From positions 1 to 9,704 of the forward strand of contig QIAS01000365.1 in the NCBI GenBank assembly GCA_003225615.1: a DNA stretch of 9,704 nt, read 5' to 3'. Below are positions 1 to 7,406 of the stretch, piece after piece. The notes beneath the pieces are model-generated. The model was not told the DNA's origin, ran no database searches, and worked only from the letters and a program-made list of their open reading frames with translations. The translations under genes were made by a program, and so were the position numbers. Every line of letters begins with the position of its first letter. Position 1 is the stretch's first letter. Source of the DNA: Acidobacteriota bacterium (lineage in GTDB: Bacteria > Acidobacteriota > Terriglobia > Terriglobales > Acidobacteriaceae).

Positions 1-443
1 TCTTTCAAAGATAGACTGACCGCATTGTCTGGAACTGGATTTACGTAGCCCAGAATCTTGGTCGCTAAGCCGCCGTAATATTCAAAACAGGTTGCGACAT
101 CATTGATGTCGTACTCGGCCTCGACAATGGGCTTCCCGCAGTTGCGCGCTTCGAGTTCGGCCAGCAGAGCCAGATTCTGGCGAATTTTATCCGCAAGCCG
201 GAACAGCACGCGGCCTCGCTCCTGGGCGGTCGTGCTTGACCACGGGCCTTCTTCGAAGGCAGCTTTGGCAGCCGCGACAGCACGGTTGACGTCTTCAGCA
301 TTGGCATCCGGAACCTGGGCGATGACCTCTTCGCTCGCGGGATCGTAGACAGGAAATGTCTTATTGGAATTGCTGTCCACCCAGTCGCCATTGATGTACA
401 TCTGATAAGTGCGAACCTCAGTTTTTACTCCGCCCGTCGGCAT
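1..443 (-). CDS. Aldehyde dehydrogenase, NAD(P)-dependent, N-terminal part (cut by window edge)
   Basis: The minus-strand frame from the ATG at 443-441 reads MPTGGVKTEVRTYQMYINGD and runs open for 147 codons to the window edge. The order 'MYINGDWVDS', 'FPVYDPASEEVIAQVPDA', 'DVNRAVAAAKAAFEEGPW', 'ERGRVLFRLADKI', 'LLAELEARNCGKPI' is the standard start of the aldehyde dehydrogenase superfamily, closest in style to betaine-aldehyde/aminoaldehyde dehydrogenases. These cytoplasmic enzymes oxidise an aldehyde to a carboxylic acid with NAD(P)+. The catalytic Cys and Glu lie beyond the left edge, so activity and substrate cannot be judged. A clear ribosome binding site, AGGAG at 454-450, sits 6 nt before the ATG. 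The gene is 62 nt downstream of the permease on the same strand, so co-transcription is likely; this gap holds only a small GCCCA-TTC-TGGGC hairpin (483-495). With the upstream aminotransferase it forms a plausible amine-to-aldehyde-to-acid pair. Confidence 0.9.
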   Translation of the reverse strand, partial: MPTGGVKTEVRTYQMYINGDWVDSNSNKTFPVYDPASEEVIAQVPDANAEDVNRAVAAAKAAFEEGPWSSTTAQERGRVLFRLADKIRQNLALLAELEARNCGKPIVEAEYDINDVATCFEYYGGLATKILGYVNPVPDNAVSLSLK

Positions 444-505
444 ATGTTTCTCCTGCAGAAAATCTTGTGAGCTTTCTCGCCTGCCCATTCTGGGCCCATA
501 CTTTA

Positions 506-1963
506 CTAACGAGCCGAGCTGTGCTCGGCCGGGAGGACCGAGGCGGTCGTCCCCACGTGTTCTAGGCGCAGCGCTTTGCGCCTTCCATACACAAAAAAGA
601 AAAATGCGGCCAGTCCCACGAAAAACAACGTGCCGCCAAACATCCACACTTCGTAGAGCCAAAGTGAGGTGATCTGCTGGGCCGGGAAAAATACCAGCGC
701 CATCCCTAGAGTGGTGGTTACCAGGCCGCTAAGCCCAGCTGCGGCCAATGTGACTTTGCCGTACCGTCCCTTGACTGCGGTTTCCGTCAAAGCAAATTTG
801 AGCAAGGCGCCGAACATATAAAGAAATGGCGCCAACTGCAGCACCACCGCTAACGACAAAAGTTTCTGGAATGTTGCCTGCACGCTCTCGCCACCCAGAA
901 AGTTAACGACCACGAGGCAGGCGGAAACGATGGCCTGAACAATCAACGCTGCGTAAGGGGTCGCGTACTGCGGGTGAAGCTTGCCCAGCCATGAGGGCAT
1001 ATAAGAGTCGAGCCCGGCAACAAATGGAATGCGAGCGGAACCGCCCATCCACGCAGACCCGATGCCGGCAATCGAGAAGCTCAGCATAAGCGCGAAAGGC
1101 GCGATGATCCAACTCAGCCCCACTCGGCCTGCCATGTGGCCCACGGCTTGCACGATGCCTTGCAGCACACTGATCTCGTTCTTACGGATGGCGACCAGCA
1201 ATATCAGTGTGACTGCGATGTAGAGGAATCCGGAGATCACGCCACCCCACGCCACCGCTCCCGGAAGCGTGCGTTCCGGATGCCGGATCTCATCACCCAT
1301 CACGGATGCCAGTTCCAGGCCCACCAGCCCAAAGCAAATTATGCCGAACGAATTTAGGACAAACCGGGGATTCGCAGGAATCCGAAAATCCGCCGTCGTT
1401 ACCGTAGTCCCAAAGCGTAGCCAGATGAATATGCCAAGGCCGATCAGCGTAGTGGCAGCAATCGCCGTGCCGATGCCGCCGAGATTGTTGAGCCACTTTC
1501 CCACGCCCAAGCCGAGAATGTTCAAAATCGTGAGCAGCGCCAGGAGCGCCAGCGAAGCTCCCAGAGCGAAAGCTTTATTGTCGGCAAGCGACTGATGCCC
1601 CGTTCCGAGCACATAAACAGAAACGCCGACGAAATAAAGCATGACCGTCGGTACATACAGCATGTTATTGGTCCAGTAACACCAGCCGGAGAGAAAGCCA
1701 TGGAAGTCGCCGAAGACTTCCTTGGCCCACAAATACACACCGCCTTCGCCGGGATAACGATGGGCAAGCTCAATCACCGCGATGCCCTGCGGCCAGAAGA
1801 ACAGCAGAAGGGAGATGATCCACAGCCAAACCGTCACCCCACCGTTGGCGGCGATCGACGGCACGACATTGAGATTGAACACCGCGACGACGAAAAGTAG
1901 TACCAGGTCCCAGCGCCCGAGGACGCGCTTCAAATGAGGCGGGTTGGAGTGTTTCTCGGTCAT
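506..1963 (-). CDS. APC-superfamily amino acid/amine permease
   Basis: A 485-residue, strongly hydrophobic protein with about 12 predicted membrane segments, the usual length and layout of the amino acid-polyamine-organocation (APC) family. Family-like motifs visible are 'PGEGGVYLWAKEVFG' (about residues 71-85, the TM2-TM3 region) and 'FGLVGLELASVMGDEIRHPE' (about 211-230, the TM6 region with the following cytoplasmic loop). The C-terminal tail is short and basic ('YGRRKALR'), fitting an inner-membrane protein with a cytoplasmic end. It should import, or exchange, an amino acid or polyamine by proton symport or antiport; the exact substrate is not readable. It lies between the aminotransferase and the aldehyde dehydrogenase on the same strand, which supports uptake of the substrate they degrade. 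Oddly, the ATG at 1963-1961 abuts an 8-bp repeat array and has no recognisable Shine-Dalgarno, unlike its neighbours. No alternative start with a better site is visible. Confidence 0.9.
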   Translation of the reverse strand: MTEKHSNPPHLKRVLGRWDLVLLFVVAVFNLNVVPSIAANGGVTVWLWIISLLLFFWPQGIAVIELAHRYPGEGGVYLWAKEVFGDFHGFLSGWCYWTNNMLYVPTVMLYFVGVSVYVLGTGHQSLADNKAFALGASLALLALLTILNILGLGVGKWLNNLGGIGTAIAATTLIGLGIFIWLRFGTTVTTADFRIPANPRFVLNSFGIICFGLVGLELASVMGDEIRHPERTLPGAVAWGGVISGFLYIAVTLILLVAIRKNEISVLQGIVQAVGHMAGRVGLSWIIAPFALMLSFSIAGIGSAWMGGSARIPFVAGLDSYMPSWLGKLHPQYATPYAALIVQAIVSACLVVVNFLGGESVQATFQKLLSLAVVLQLAPFLYMFGALLKFALTETAVKGRYGKVTLAAAGLSGLVTTTLGMALVFFPAQQITSLWLYEVWMFGGTLFFVGLAAFFFFVYGRRKALRLEHVGTTASVLPAEHSSAR

Positions 1964-2057
1964 ATCGGGACATCGGGTGACCGGGTCATCGGGGAATTGA
2001 AAATCCGATCACGATCTTTTCAGATCACCAGATGTCCAGATGACCCGATGGCCCGAT
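1964..2057. repeat. Inverted array of 8-bp ATCGGGNN units (REP-like palindrome)
   Basis: The left arm on the plus strand is four head-to-tail octamers: ATCGGGAC (1964-1971), ATCGGGTG (1972-1979), ACCGGGTC (1980-1987), ATCGGGGA (1988-1995), followed by ATTGAAAATC. The right arm, read on the minus strand from 2057, is ATCGGGCC, ATCGGGTC, ATCTGGAC, ATCTGGTG, ATCTGAAA (2057 down to 2018). The arms pair at 24 of 32 positions across the first four units, and both inner ends carry a TGAAAA stretch, so a long imperfect hairpin is possible. The array fills nearly all of the aminotransferase-permease gap and touches the permease start codon. It resembles a degenerate REP/MITE-like intergenic repeat; there is no coding potential. 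Confidence 0.8.
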
Positions 2058-2060
2058 TTC

Positions 2061-2279
2061 TTAGTGTGCCGCTACTGCCGTCCGCTCCTGCTGTGCCGCC
2101 GCGAGGGCAGAGGCAATATCCTGAAATGCGGCGAGGTGCTTGTCAATGTCGGCTTCGGTGTGCTGCACGGAGATGGTCCACTGCTCGTCCCACCAGTAGG
2201 GTTGTGCCATCACGCCGCGGTTGACCATTCCAAACCAGTAATGCCGCCAAAGATCCGTGTCTACAGTTATCCAGTCGCG
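2061..2279 (-). pseudogene. Severed C-terminal portion of the class III aminotransferase
   Basis: Directly after the in-frame TAA at 2282-2280 the same minus-strand frame stays open for 72 codons to a second TAA at 2063-2061. It reads RDWITVDTDLWRHYWFGMVN, then RGVMAQPYWWDEQWTISVQH, then TEADIDKHLAAFQDIASALA and AAQQERTAVAAH. This has the composition and style of the last part of class III aminotransferases ('SVQHTEADID' is the usual closing helix). With the upstream part the gene would span 2061-3434, 456 sense codons plus the internal stop, a normal length for the family. No ribosome binding site or good start lies between the stop and this segment, so it would be made only by readthrough or if the stop is a sequence error. 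Confidence 0.85.
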
Positions 2280-3434
2280 TTAGTTGCGAATTTCCTTCGG
2301 ATAGAACATCAGCGCGCCATTGGCTCCGGCACTGGCAATATATGCTTGCAAGCCGACCTTAGCCACGGTTTTGCGATAGCCCTCGTTGAGCTTCTTGCTG
2401 AGTTTGTCCACGTGCGCGTAATTCTCGCGAGTGAGCACCTCACGGAACGTGGCGAGACCTGCCGCCATTGAAACCGGATTCGTGTTGTACGTGCCACCAT
2501 GGAAGACCTTGTGTTGCGAGATCAGATCCATGACCGACTTGTGCGTACCGAAAGCCGCCAGCGGCAATCCACCGCCAATCGATTTCGCCAGGCAGATCAT
2601 GTCAGGCGTCACTCCGAAATATTCGGAAGCGCCGCCCCAGCCGAGCTTTGCTCCAGTCTTGACTTCGTCGAAAATCAGCAGGGCGCCGTTCTTTGTCGCG
2701 ATATCACGCAAACCTTTGAGGAAGCCGGGCTGCGGCATGCACAAACCCACGTTCATCATGATGGGCTCAAGAATGATAGCCGCGATTTCGCCGGGATTTT
2801 CCTTGAAACGCCGCTCGACGCTGGCGAGATCGTTGAATGTAGCTACAGGCACATTCGCAATACTGGCTTTGGGCACGCCTAGACCCCCGGGAACTGAGGT
2901 GGGAGCGTTGACATCCCCAAACTCGGGATCATGCGGCTTGACGCTGACCAGCGCCGTGTCGTGCAGGCCGTGGTAGCCGCCTTCGAACTTGAGAACCTTA
3001 TCGCGGCCAGTAGCAGCACGAGCCAGGCGACAGCAATGCATGGTGGCTTCCGTGCCGCTATTGCCGAAACGCACCATCTCCACCGGAAAGCGCCGGCAAA
3101 TTTCTTCCGCCAGCTCCCATTCCATGTCATGCGGCATACCGAACATGGTGCCGGTGCTTAAACGTTTTTCAACCGCCTTCATGACGGCCGGATGGCAATG
3201 CCCCGCCATCAGCGCGCCAAAGCAGAGATTGTGGTCGATGTATTCGTTGCCGTCGAGGTCGCGGAACTTGCTGCCGCGGGCGTCCTTCACAAACATAGGA
3301 TACGGCTCGTAAGCGCGGTAGTTGCTGGCAACTCCCAACGGAATGCGCCGCAGGTTCTTTTTGTGCGCTTCCGCCGATTTCGGCGTGCGCCGCTCAAACG
3401 TAGATATTTCTTTCTGCAGATCGGGGTACATCAT
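2280..3434 (-). CDS. Class III PLP-dependent aminotransferase (HemL/GSA-aminomutase-like), ended by a premature stop
   Basis: This 384-residue product belongs to PLP fold type I, class III aminotransferases, in the branch related to glutamate-1-semialdehyde aminomutase. Visible motifs in order: 'DLDGNEYIDHNLCFGALMAG' (59-78), the phosphate-binding 'FGNSGTEATMHC' (123-134), 'GGYHGLHD' (152-159), 'IFDEVKTG' with D256 expected to contact the pyridine nitrogen, and 'LAKSIGGGLPLAAFG' with K284 as the expected Schiff-base lysine, followed by 'HGGTYNTNPVSMAAGL'. All catalytic elements lie before the stop; what is lost is about 72 residues of the small C-terminal domain. It would move an amino group from an amine or amino acid to a keto acid. 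GGAG at 3440-3437 is 2 nt before the first ATG (3434) and 5 nt before a second ATG (3431), so the second is the more likely start. The gene follows the receptor by 73 nt and precedes the permease. Confidence 0.88.
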   Translation of the reverse strand: MMYPDLQKEISTFERRTPKSAEAHKKNLRRIPLGVASNYRAYEPYPMFVKDARGSKFRDLDGNEYIDHNLCFGALMAGHCHPAVMKAVEKRLSTGTMFGMPHDMEWELAEEICRRFPVEMVRFGNSGTEATMHCCRLARAATGRDKVLKFEGGYHGLHDTALVSVKPHDPEFGDVNAPTSVPGGLGVPKASIANVPVATFNDLASVERRFKENPGEIAAIILEPIMMNVGLCMPQPGFLKGLRDIATKNGALLIFDEVKTGAKLGWGGASEYFGVTPDMICLAKSIGGGLPLAAFGTHKSVMDLISQHKVFHGGTYNTNPVSMAAGLATFREVLTRENYAHVDKLSKKLNEGYRKTVAKVGLQAYIASAGANGALMFYPKEIRN

Positions 3435-3475
3435 GTCTCCAGGGAGAACTCAGGCCGTCAGGCCATTAGATTGTG

Positions 3476-3499
3476 CCCGGGCGGCAACAACCGCCCGGG
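3476..3499. terminator. GC-rich hairpin after the receptor gene (attenuator/terminator or mRNA-stability element)
   Basis: CCCGGGCGG (3476-3484) and CCGCCCGGG (3491-3499) form a perfect 9-bp stem with the 6-nt loop CAACAA. It starts 8 nt downstream of the receptor's stop codon on the minus strand. No T-rich run follows in either direction, so it is not a canonical intrinsic terminator. It may reduce read-through into the aminotransferase, or protect the receptor mRNA 3' end. Apart from this hairpin, the 73-bp receptor-aminotransferase gap holds only the aminotransferase ribosome binding site. Confidence 0.5.
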
Positions 3500-3507
3500 A
3501 CTTCGAG

Positions 3508-3840
3508 CTAGAAGAAAAATTTTAACGCAAACTGCATCAGGCGTGGATCGCGGGCCTGGGTGACTTGGCCGAACTGCGAACCGTCCGAAGTGTTGCCGTC
3601 CGGCGTGAAAAACTGCGTGTGGTTGAAGAGATTGAAGAACTCCGCGCGGAAATCAAGGTGCTTCGTCTCCGACAACGGGATGGTCTTCAGAATGGCGAAG
3701 TCTGTCTGGCTGATGTGTGGTCCGCAGCAGATGGTGCGCTTGGCGGTGCCAAGCGTCCCAAACAACGACGGATCGTAGCATCCAAACACGGGTTGCTGAG
3801 AACAGAGGTTGTTAACGTTCCCCAGGGCGTCGAAAGTCAT
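3508..3840 (-). pseudogene. C-terminal barrel segment of the TonB-dependent receptor, in a shifted frame
   Basis: This frame opens within the last codons of the main receptor reading frame (ATG at 3840-3838) and runs 110 codons. It reads 'FDALGNVNNLCSQQPVFGCY', then 'GTAKRTICCGPHISQTDFAI', then 'LDFRAEFFNLFNHTQF' and closes with 'LMQFALKFFF'. 'RxEFFNLFNHTQF' and the terminal aromatic run are hallmarks of the last strands of acidobacterial Oar-like receptors, so it is the missing C-terminus of the upstream gene, not an independent gene. Removing one T from the TTT at 3835-3833 fuses the frames as 'SFTENDFDALGNVNN', giving 1275 residues from the preferred start. The stop is TAG at 3510-3508. 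The ATG has no convincing ribosome binding site, and a 110-residue piece could not form the barrel by itself. Confidence 0.9.
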
Positions 3841-6800
3841 TCTCTGTGAAACTGTTGGGATCGAAAAAGTAGTTGCCGTTAGATTGGGGCCTGAGTGTAC
3901 GGAAGCGCGCTATTTGCGCGGGTTCGCCCGGCAGTTCGAAATCGAAGCTGTACATCAGCTCGTTATCCGCCAGCGACTGAATACGAATCGGGAATCCAGT
4001 CTGAAAAGTGGTAATTCCGGAAAGAGACCAACCATTGAGGACTTTGCCGGCAGCGCCGCTGTAATGGCGCAACGGCAATTCCCAGTAATAGCTGAACACG
4101 ATGCGATGCCGCGCATCGAAGTTCGAGAGCGAACGGCTGATACGCGGGTCGATCGGATTTAAGATGCCCTCGAAGCTGGAGGCTTGGTCGAAGGACTTGC
4201 TGAACGTGTAAGCAGCAGTGAACTGGAGGCCATGCGCAAAGCGTTTATCGAGAGATGCCTGTAACGAGTTGTACGAGGAATTGGCAATCGTATCCTGGGC
4301 AAAGATGCTGCTAAACACAGGAATCCCGTCAGCCGGACAGCCAGTGCCGGTCAGCGGATCGCATTGCGGGGAGGAGTAACGACGTAGGCCGACAAGCGTC
4401 AAGCCGTTTGTAAGGGTAGTCCCAGCTGGGATAACTGAATTATTTTGAGCATAAGGCAGGTGAAAAGGCACTGTAAGGACCGTTCCCGCCGGAATTGTGA
4501 AGGTACTGTCGGCAAAATACTGGCCGCAGGTACCGGCGCCGAGCACGGCATTCAGATCCAAGCAGGTCTGGGGATTTCCATAATTGATGTCGTGGGTTGC
4601 CAGAAGCCGATGCCCCTGCGACCCCACATAGCCCACCTGAAGTTTCAGGTCTCTGGTTAGCTCACGCTCGATCGTGAGATTGTATTGTGCGGAATACTGA
4701 CTTCGCATGTTGGGCTGAAACTGACCGAACAACAGAATGGGGCGGAACATCCCCCAGTCCACCGCCTGGTTCCGTGGCGGGTTCAGGATACCGTTAGCAC
4801 CGCCCAGCGAGGGCAGGCCGAATGGATTGGGATAAGAAAAGCCCCCGCTCTGGTCGAGAAAAGGAGTGTTGAAGAAAGTATTGAACGGGAAGGTGCTTCC
4901 ACCGAACGGTGGCTCGGCACTGAACTGCTCCAACACAAGCTGCTCAATCGGGTTATAGAACAGTCCCCATCCAGCTTTAAAACTGGTCTTGCCTGAGGTC
5001 CCTGGGCTCCAGGATATGCCGATTCGCGGAGCAAAGGCTTTGTAGTAGGTTTGCGTGAGGGCATTGGAAATGCCCTTATCTCCCGGGACAACCAGGCCGA
5101 CCGGTGTCATGGAAGAACAGTCGGTATTTGCAGTGTTCATGCATGGAAACACCGTGCTCACCTGGCCGGGGCGGAACGTTTGCACGTGCTTACTGATGTC
5201 GGCAATGGGCGTGTTGAGTTCCCAGCGCAGGCCGTAATTCAGCGTCAGGTTCGGCTTGATCTTCCAACTGTCCTGACCAAATAGATACAGTCCTGTGCTG
5301 CGCACATTTTCCACTTGGGCTGAACCCTGCCCATAGGAACCGGGAAATCCGAGCAGGTAATCGGAAAATACGGTATCGCCAATAGGGCTATTGGTGGAGG
5401 TACCATCGACAAAGAATTCGCCGTTGACGTCGAAATAGAGAACCTGGTCAAAGCGCTGCCGGCGCACGTCGCCGCCGAATTTGAGCGAGTGGTTGCCAAG
5501 AACTTTGCTGATGCTGTCCGACCATTGAAATGAATTGCCCACTTGAGGCAGTTCACCTTCACCGTTATTGCCAATGGTGAATCCGCCGCTCACCTGAACG
5601 AAAGGAATGCCTTCTCGCGCGGCACCGAGATTAGGATGAATGCCCAGCGTGTTGTCGGGCGTGCCATCCGAGAAACAAGGCACGGCCCCCAGCGCATTGG
5701 TCAGCCAAGCAGGAGCTGGTGGACAGGCGTTCTGCAGTAAAGAAGTGAACACAGGATGCTGGAAGGTTCTCTGCGCTTCACGATTGTAGTTGAAGCGAAA
5801 CTCGTTGACGGTGGTGGTGTTGATGGTCCAGGTATGGCTGAGGTTCCACTGCTGGAACCGCTCGTTGGTGATGGATCCGAAACCGGGTACGTTCGCGCCG
5901 GCAGCCTGAAACTGCGCAAAGGGCGAGACTACGTGGTGATCATCGAAATAATAGTAGAAGCTAAGGTTCTGTTTGTTATTGAGCCGGTGATCGAGTCTCA
6001 CGGTGAACTGGTCGCCGCGGTCGGGCTGCACCGGTATTGTCTGGACAATATTGCCCCCTCCCGTAGGAACCGGCACGAACTTAAGCAGATCCACGGCGGT
6101 GGCATCCATACACTCCAAGGGAATGATGTTGTTTGGAAAGATGTCGGAGTAGTTGGCACCGTCAGTGATCGTGCCTCCACCGATATCAGTCACCGCTTGC
6201 TGACAGCCGGGTCGTTGGCCGATTTGAGTTCCCGGTGATAATGCATAGGAGCTGCTCAAAACCCCTGCAAATTGAGTTTCTGCAGAAAAATCGGCATCTA
6301 TGTCGCCGTTCACCATATGGGACGGATCAGGCTGCTCTGCAGCGGTTGGAACGGTCACCGCTGGAGACGGGATGCCCTGACGAATGCGGCGTCCTTCATA
6401 AGAAGTGAAAAAGAAAGTCCGATCTTTCTTTATCGGGCCGCCGAAGGTGGCTCCAAACTGGTTCTGATTGAACTGCGGCTTATCGCAGGGAATCCCTTGC
6501 AGGGCCGTGAAGCAAAAAGCATTGGCGTTAAGCTTCGTGTTCCGGAAGAACTCGTATAGATTGCCGTGGTAATTGTTAGTCCCAGACTTCGTGACCACGT
6601 TGACCACCGAACCAGAGTTGCGGCCATATTCGGCGTCGAACGTATTAGTCAGAACACGAAACTCCGCGATGCTGTCAGGCGATGGCTGCACGGTCGGTAG
6701 GTTCACGAACTGGTCGTTGGCATCGCCACCATTGACACTGAAATTATTGGAACGGCCACGCCCCCCGTTCACCGACACCGCCCCAGCCCTGTCGTTACCG

Positions 6801-7336
6801 TAGACGACGGAGTTGGCGGAACCTACCGTGGACATAACTCCGGGCTGCAGTTGCAAGAACTGGTATGTATCACGGGCGTTGAGCGGCAACTGGGTTACCG
6901 CGCGATCGTTCACAACCGCACCCAGTTGCGTGCTTGTCGTGTCAACCAGTGGCGCTTCCGAGGTTACTTCCACGACTTCCTGGGTGGCCCCGACTTGCAT
7001 CGTCGTGTTCAGAGTCACGACTTGATTCACCTCGACCGTGACGGCCTTCTCTAAATTTTTCTTAAAACCCTTCTGTTCGAACTGCACGTCGTACGTTCCC
7101 GGTTGCACCTCTACGAAGACATAGTCCCCGTTCGAGTTAGTTTGCAGATCCCGGCTGACGCCCGTGGCCTCATTAGTGAGCGTGATTTTCACGCCGCCCA
7201 ACACAGCGCCGCTGGGATCGGCCACGCGGCCCAAAATGCGGCCGCCCGTGCTTTGCGCAACGAGCAGTGTGCAACTGAAGAGACACAACACGGCTACCAG
7301 CCTGCGGATAACCTGGCGCGAGCGTGACGATGCCAT
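3812..7336 (-). CDS. Oar-like TonB-dependent outer-membrane receptor with carboxypeptidase-regulatory-like domain (frameshifted near its end)
   Basis: A very large outer-membrane receptor. From ATG 7336, chosen because GGAGG (7345-7341) lies 4 nt before it and a signal peptide follows at once, residues 1-28 are MASSRSRQVIRRLVAVLCLF then SCTLLVAQ. An upstream in-frame ATG at 7393 would add 19 residues before the signal peptide and is less likely. Residues about 32-114 form a carboxypeptidase-regulatory-like beta-sandwich ('GRVADPSGAVLGGVKITLTN', 'GDYVFVEVQPGTYDVQFEQKGF'). About 116-254 form the plug ('LPLNARDTYQFLQLQPGV', 'EYGRNSGSVVNVVTKSGTN'). The rest is barrel with repeated 'LNYGLRWELN', 'YTFSKSFDQAS' and 'FDARHRIVFSYYWELP' type strands. 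These receptors are thought to import large or scarce organic compounds using TonB energy. The frame ends at a TAA (3814-3812), about 100 residues before the true barrel end. It is the first gene of the leftward group and is divergent from the MerR-XRE-cupin regulator, its probable controller. Confidence 0.9.
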   Translation of the reverse strand: MASSRSRQVIRRLVAVLCLFSCTLLVAQSTGGRILGRVADPSGAVLGGVKITLTNEATGVSRDLQTNSNGDYVFVEVQPGTYDVQFEQKGFKKNLEKAVTVEVNQVVTLNTTMQVGATQEVVEVTSEAPLVDTTSTQLGAVVNDRAVTQLPLNARDTYQFLQLQPGVMSTVGSANSVVYGNDRAGAVSVNGGRGRSNNFSVNGGDANDQFVNLPTVQPSPDSIAEFRVLTNTFDAEYGRNSGSVVNVVTKSGTNNYHGNLYEFFRNTKLNANAFCFTALQGIPCDKPQFNQNQFGATFGGPIKKDRTFFFTSYEGRRIRQGIPSPAVTVPTAAEQPDPSHMVNGDIDADFSAETQFAGVLSSSYALSPGTQIGQRPGCQQAVTDIGGGTITDGANYSDIFPNNIIPLECMDATAVDLLKFVPVPTGGGNIVQTIPVQPDRGDQFTVRLDHRLNNKQNLSFYYYFDDHHVVSPFAQFQAAGANVPGFGSITNERFQQWNLSHTWTINTTTVNEFRFNYNREAQRTFQHPVFTSLLQNACPPAPAWLTNALGAVPCFSDGTPDNTLGIHPNLGAAREGIPFVQVSGGFTIGNNGEGELPQVGNSFQWSDSISKVLGNHSLKFGGDVRRQRFDQVLYFDVNGEFFVDGTSTNSPIGDTVFSDYLLGFPGSYGQGSAQVENVRSTGLYLFGQDSWKIKPNLTLNYGLRWELNTPIADISKHVQTFRPGQVSTVFPCMNTANTDCSSMTPVGLVVPGDKGISNALTQTYYKAFAPRIGISWSPGTSGKTSFKAGWGLFYNPIEQLVLEQFSAEPPFGGSTFPFNTFFNTPFLDQSGGFSYPNPFGLPSLGGANGILNPPRNQAVDWGMFRPILLFGQFQPNMRSQYSAQYNLTIERELTRDLKLQVGYVGSQGHRLLATHDINYGNPQTCLDLNAVLGAGTCGQYFADSTFTIPAGTVLTVPFHLPYAQNNSVIPAGTTLTNGLTLVGLRRYSSPQCDPLTGTGCPADGIPVFSSIFAQDTIANSSYNSLQASLDKRFAHGLQFTAAYTFSKSFDQASSFEGILNPIDPRISRSLSNFDARHRIVFSYYWELPLRHYSGAAGKVLNGWSLSGITTFQTGFPIRIQSLADNELMYSFDFELPGEPAQIARFRTLRPQSNGNYFFDPNSFTENDFRRPGER

Positions 7337-7378
7337 AGAGCCTCCGGGAGTCGAGGGAAGTTTTGAAAAATTGCGGGC

Positions 7379-7406
7379 TTGCGACAAGAGCAAACCTTGC
7401 TATAAT
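7379..7406 (+). promoter_or_regulatory. Sigma70-type promoter of the regulator gene
   Basis: TTGCGA (7379-7384, 4 of 6 matches to TTGACA) and a perfect TATAAT (7401-7406) are separated by 16 nt. Transcription should start near 7412-7414, only about 7 nt before the first possible ATG of the regulator (7420). The -10 box sits in the loop of a perfect dyad, so protein binding there would shut this promoter. Confidence 0.7.

Noticed and set aside
65..391. Minus-strand 108-codon frame
   Set aside because: Out-of-frame reading of the aldehyde dehydrogenase N-terminus, which has clear family motifs and a ribosome binding site in another frame.
1964..2057. CRISPR array
   Set aside because: The repeated units are 8 bp, directly adjacent and inverted between arms, with no spacers, so this is a palindromic repeat element.
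2431..2976. Plus-strand 181-codon frame
   Set aside because: Antisense to the conserved core of the aminotransferase; no recognisable domain or ribosome binding site.
3508..3840. Independent small gene of 110 codons
   Set aside because: Its sequence is the expected C-terminal end of the preceding receptor and joins it after a one-base correction.
5756..6238. Plus-strand 160-codon frame opposite the receptor barrel
   Set aside because: Antisense to well-conserved barrel sequence; the valine- and glycine-rich product is an expected artefact of the opposite strand.
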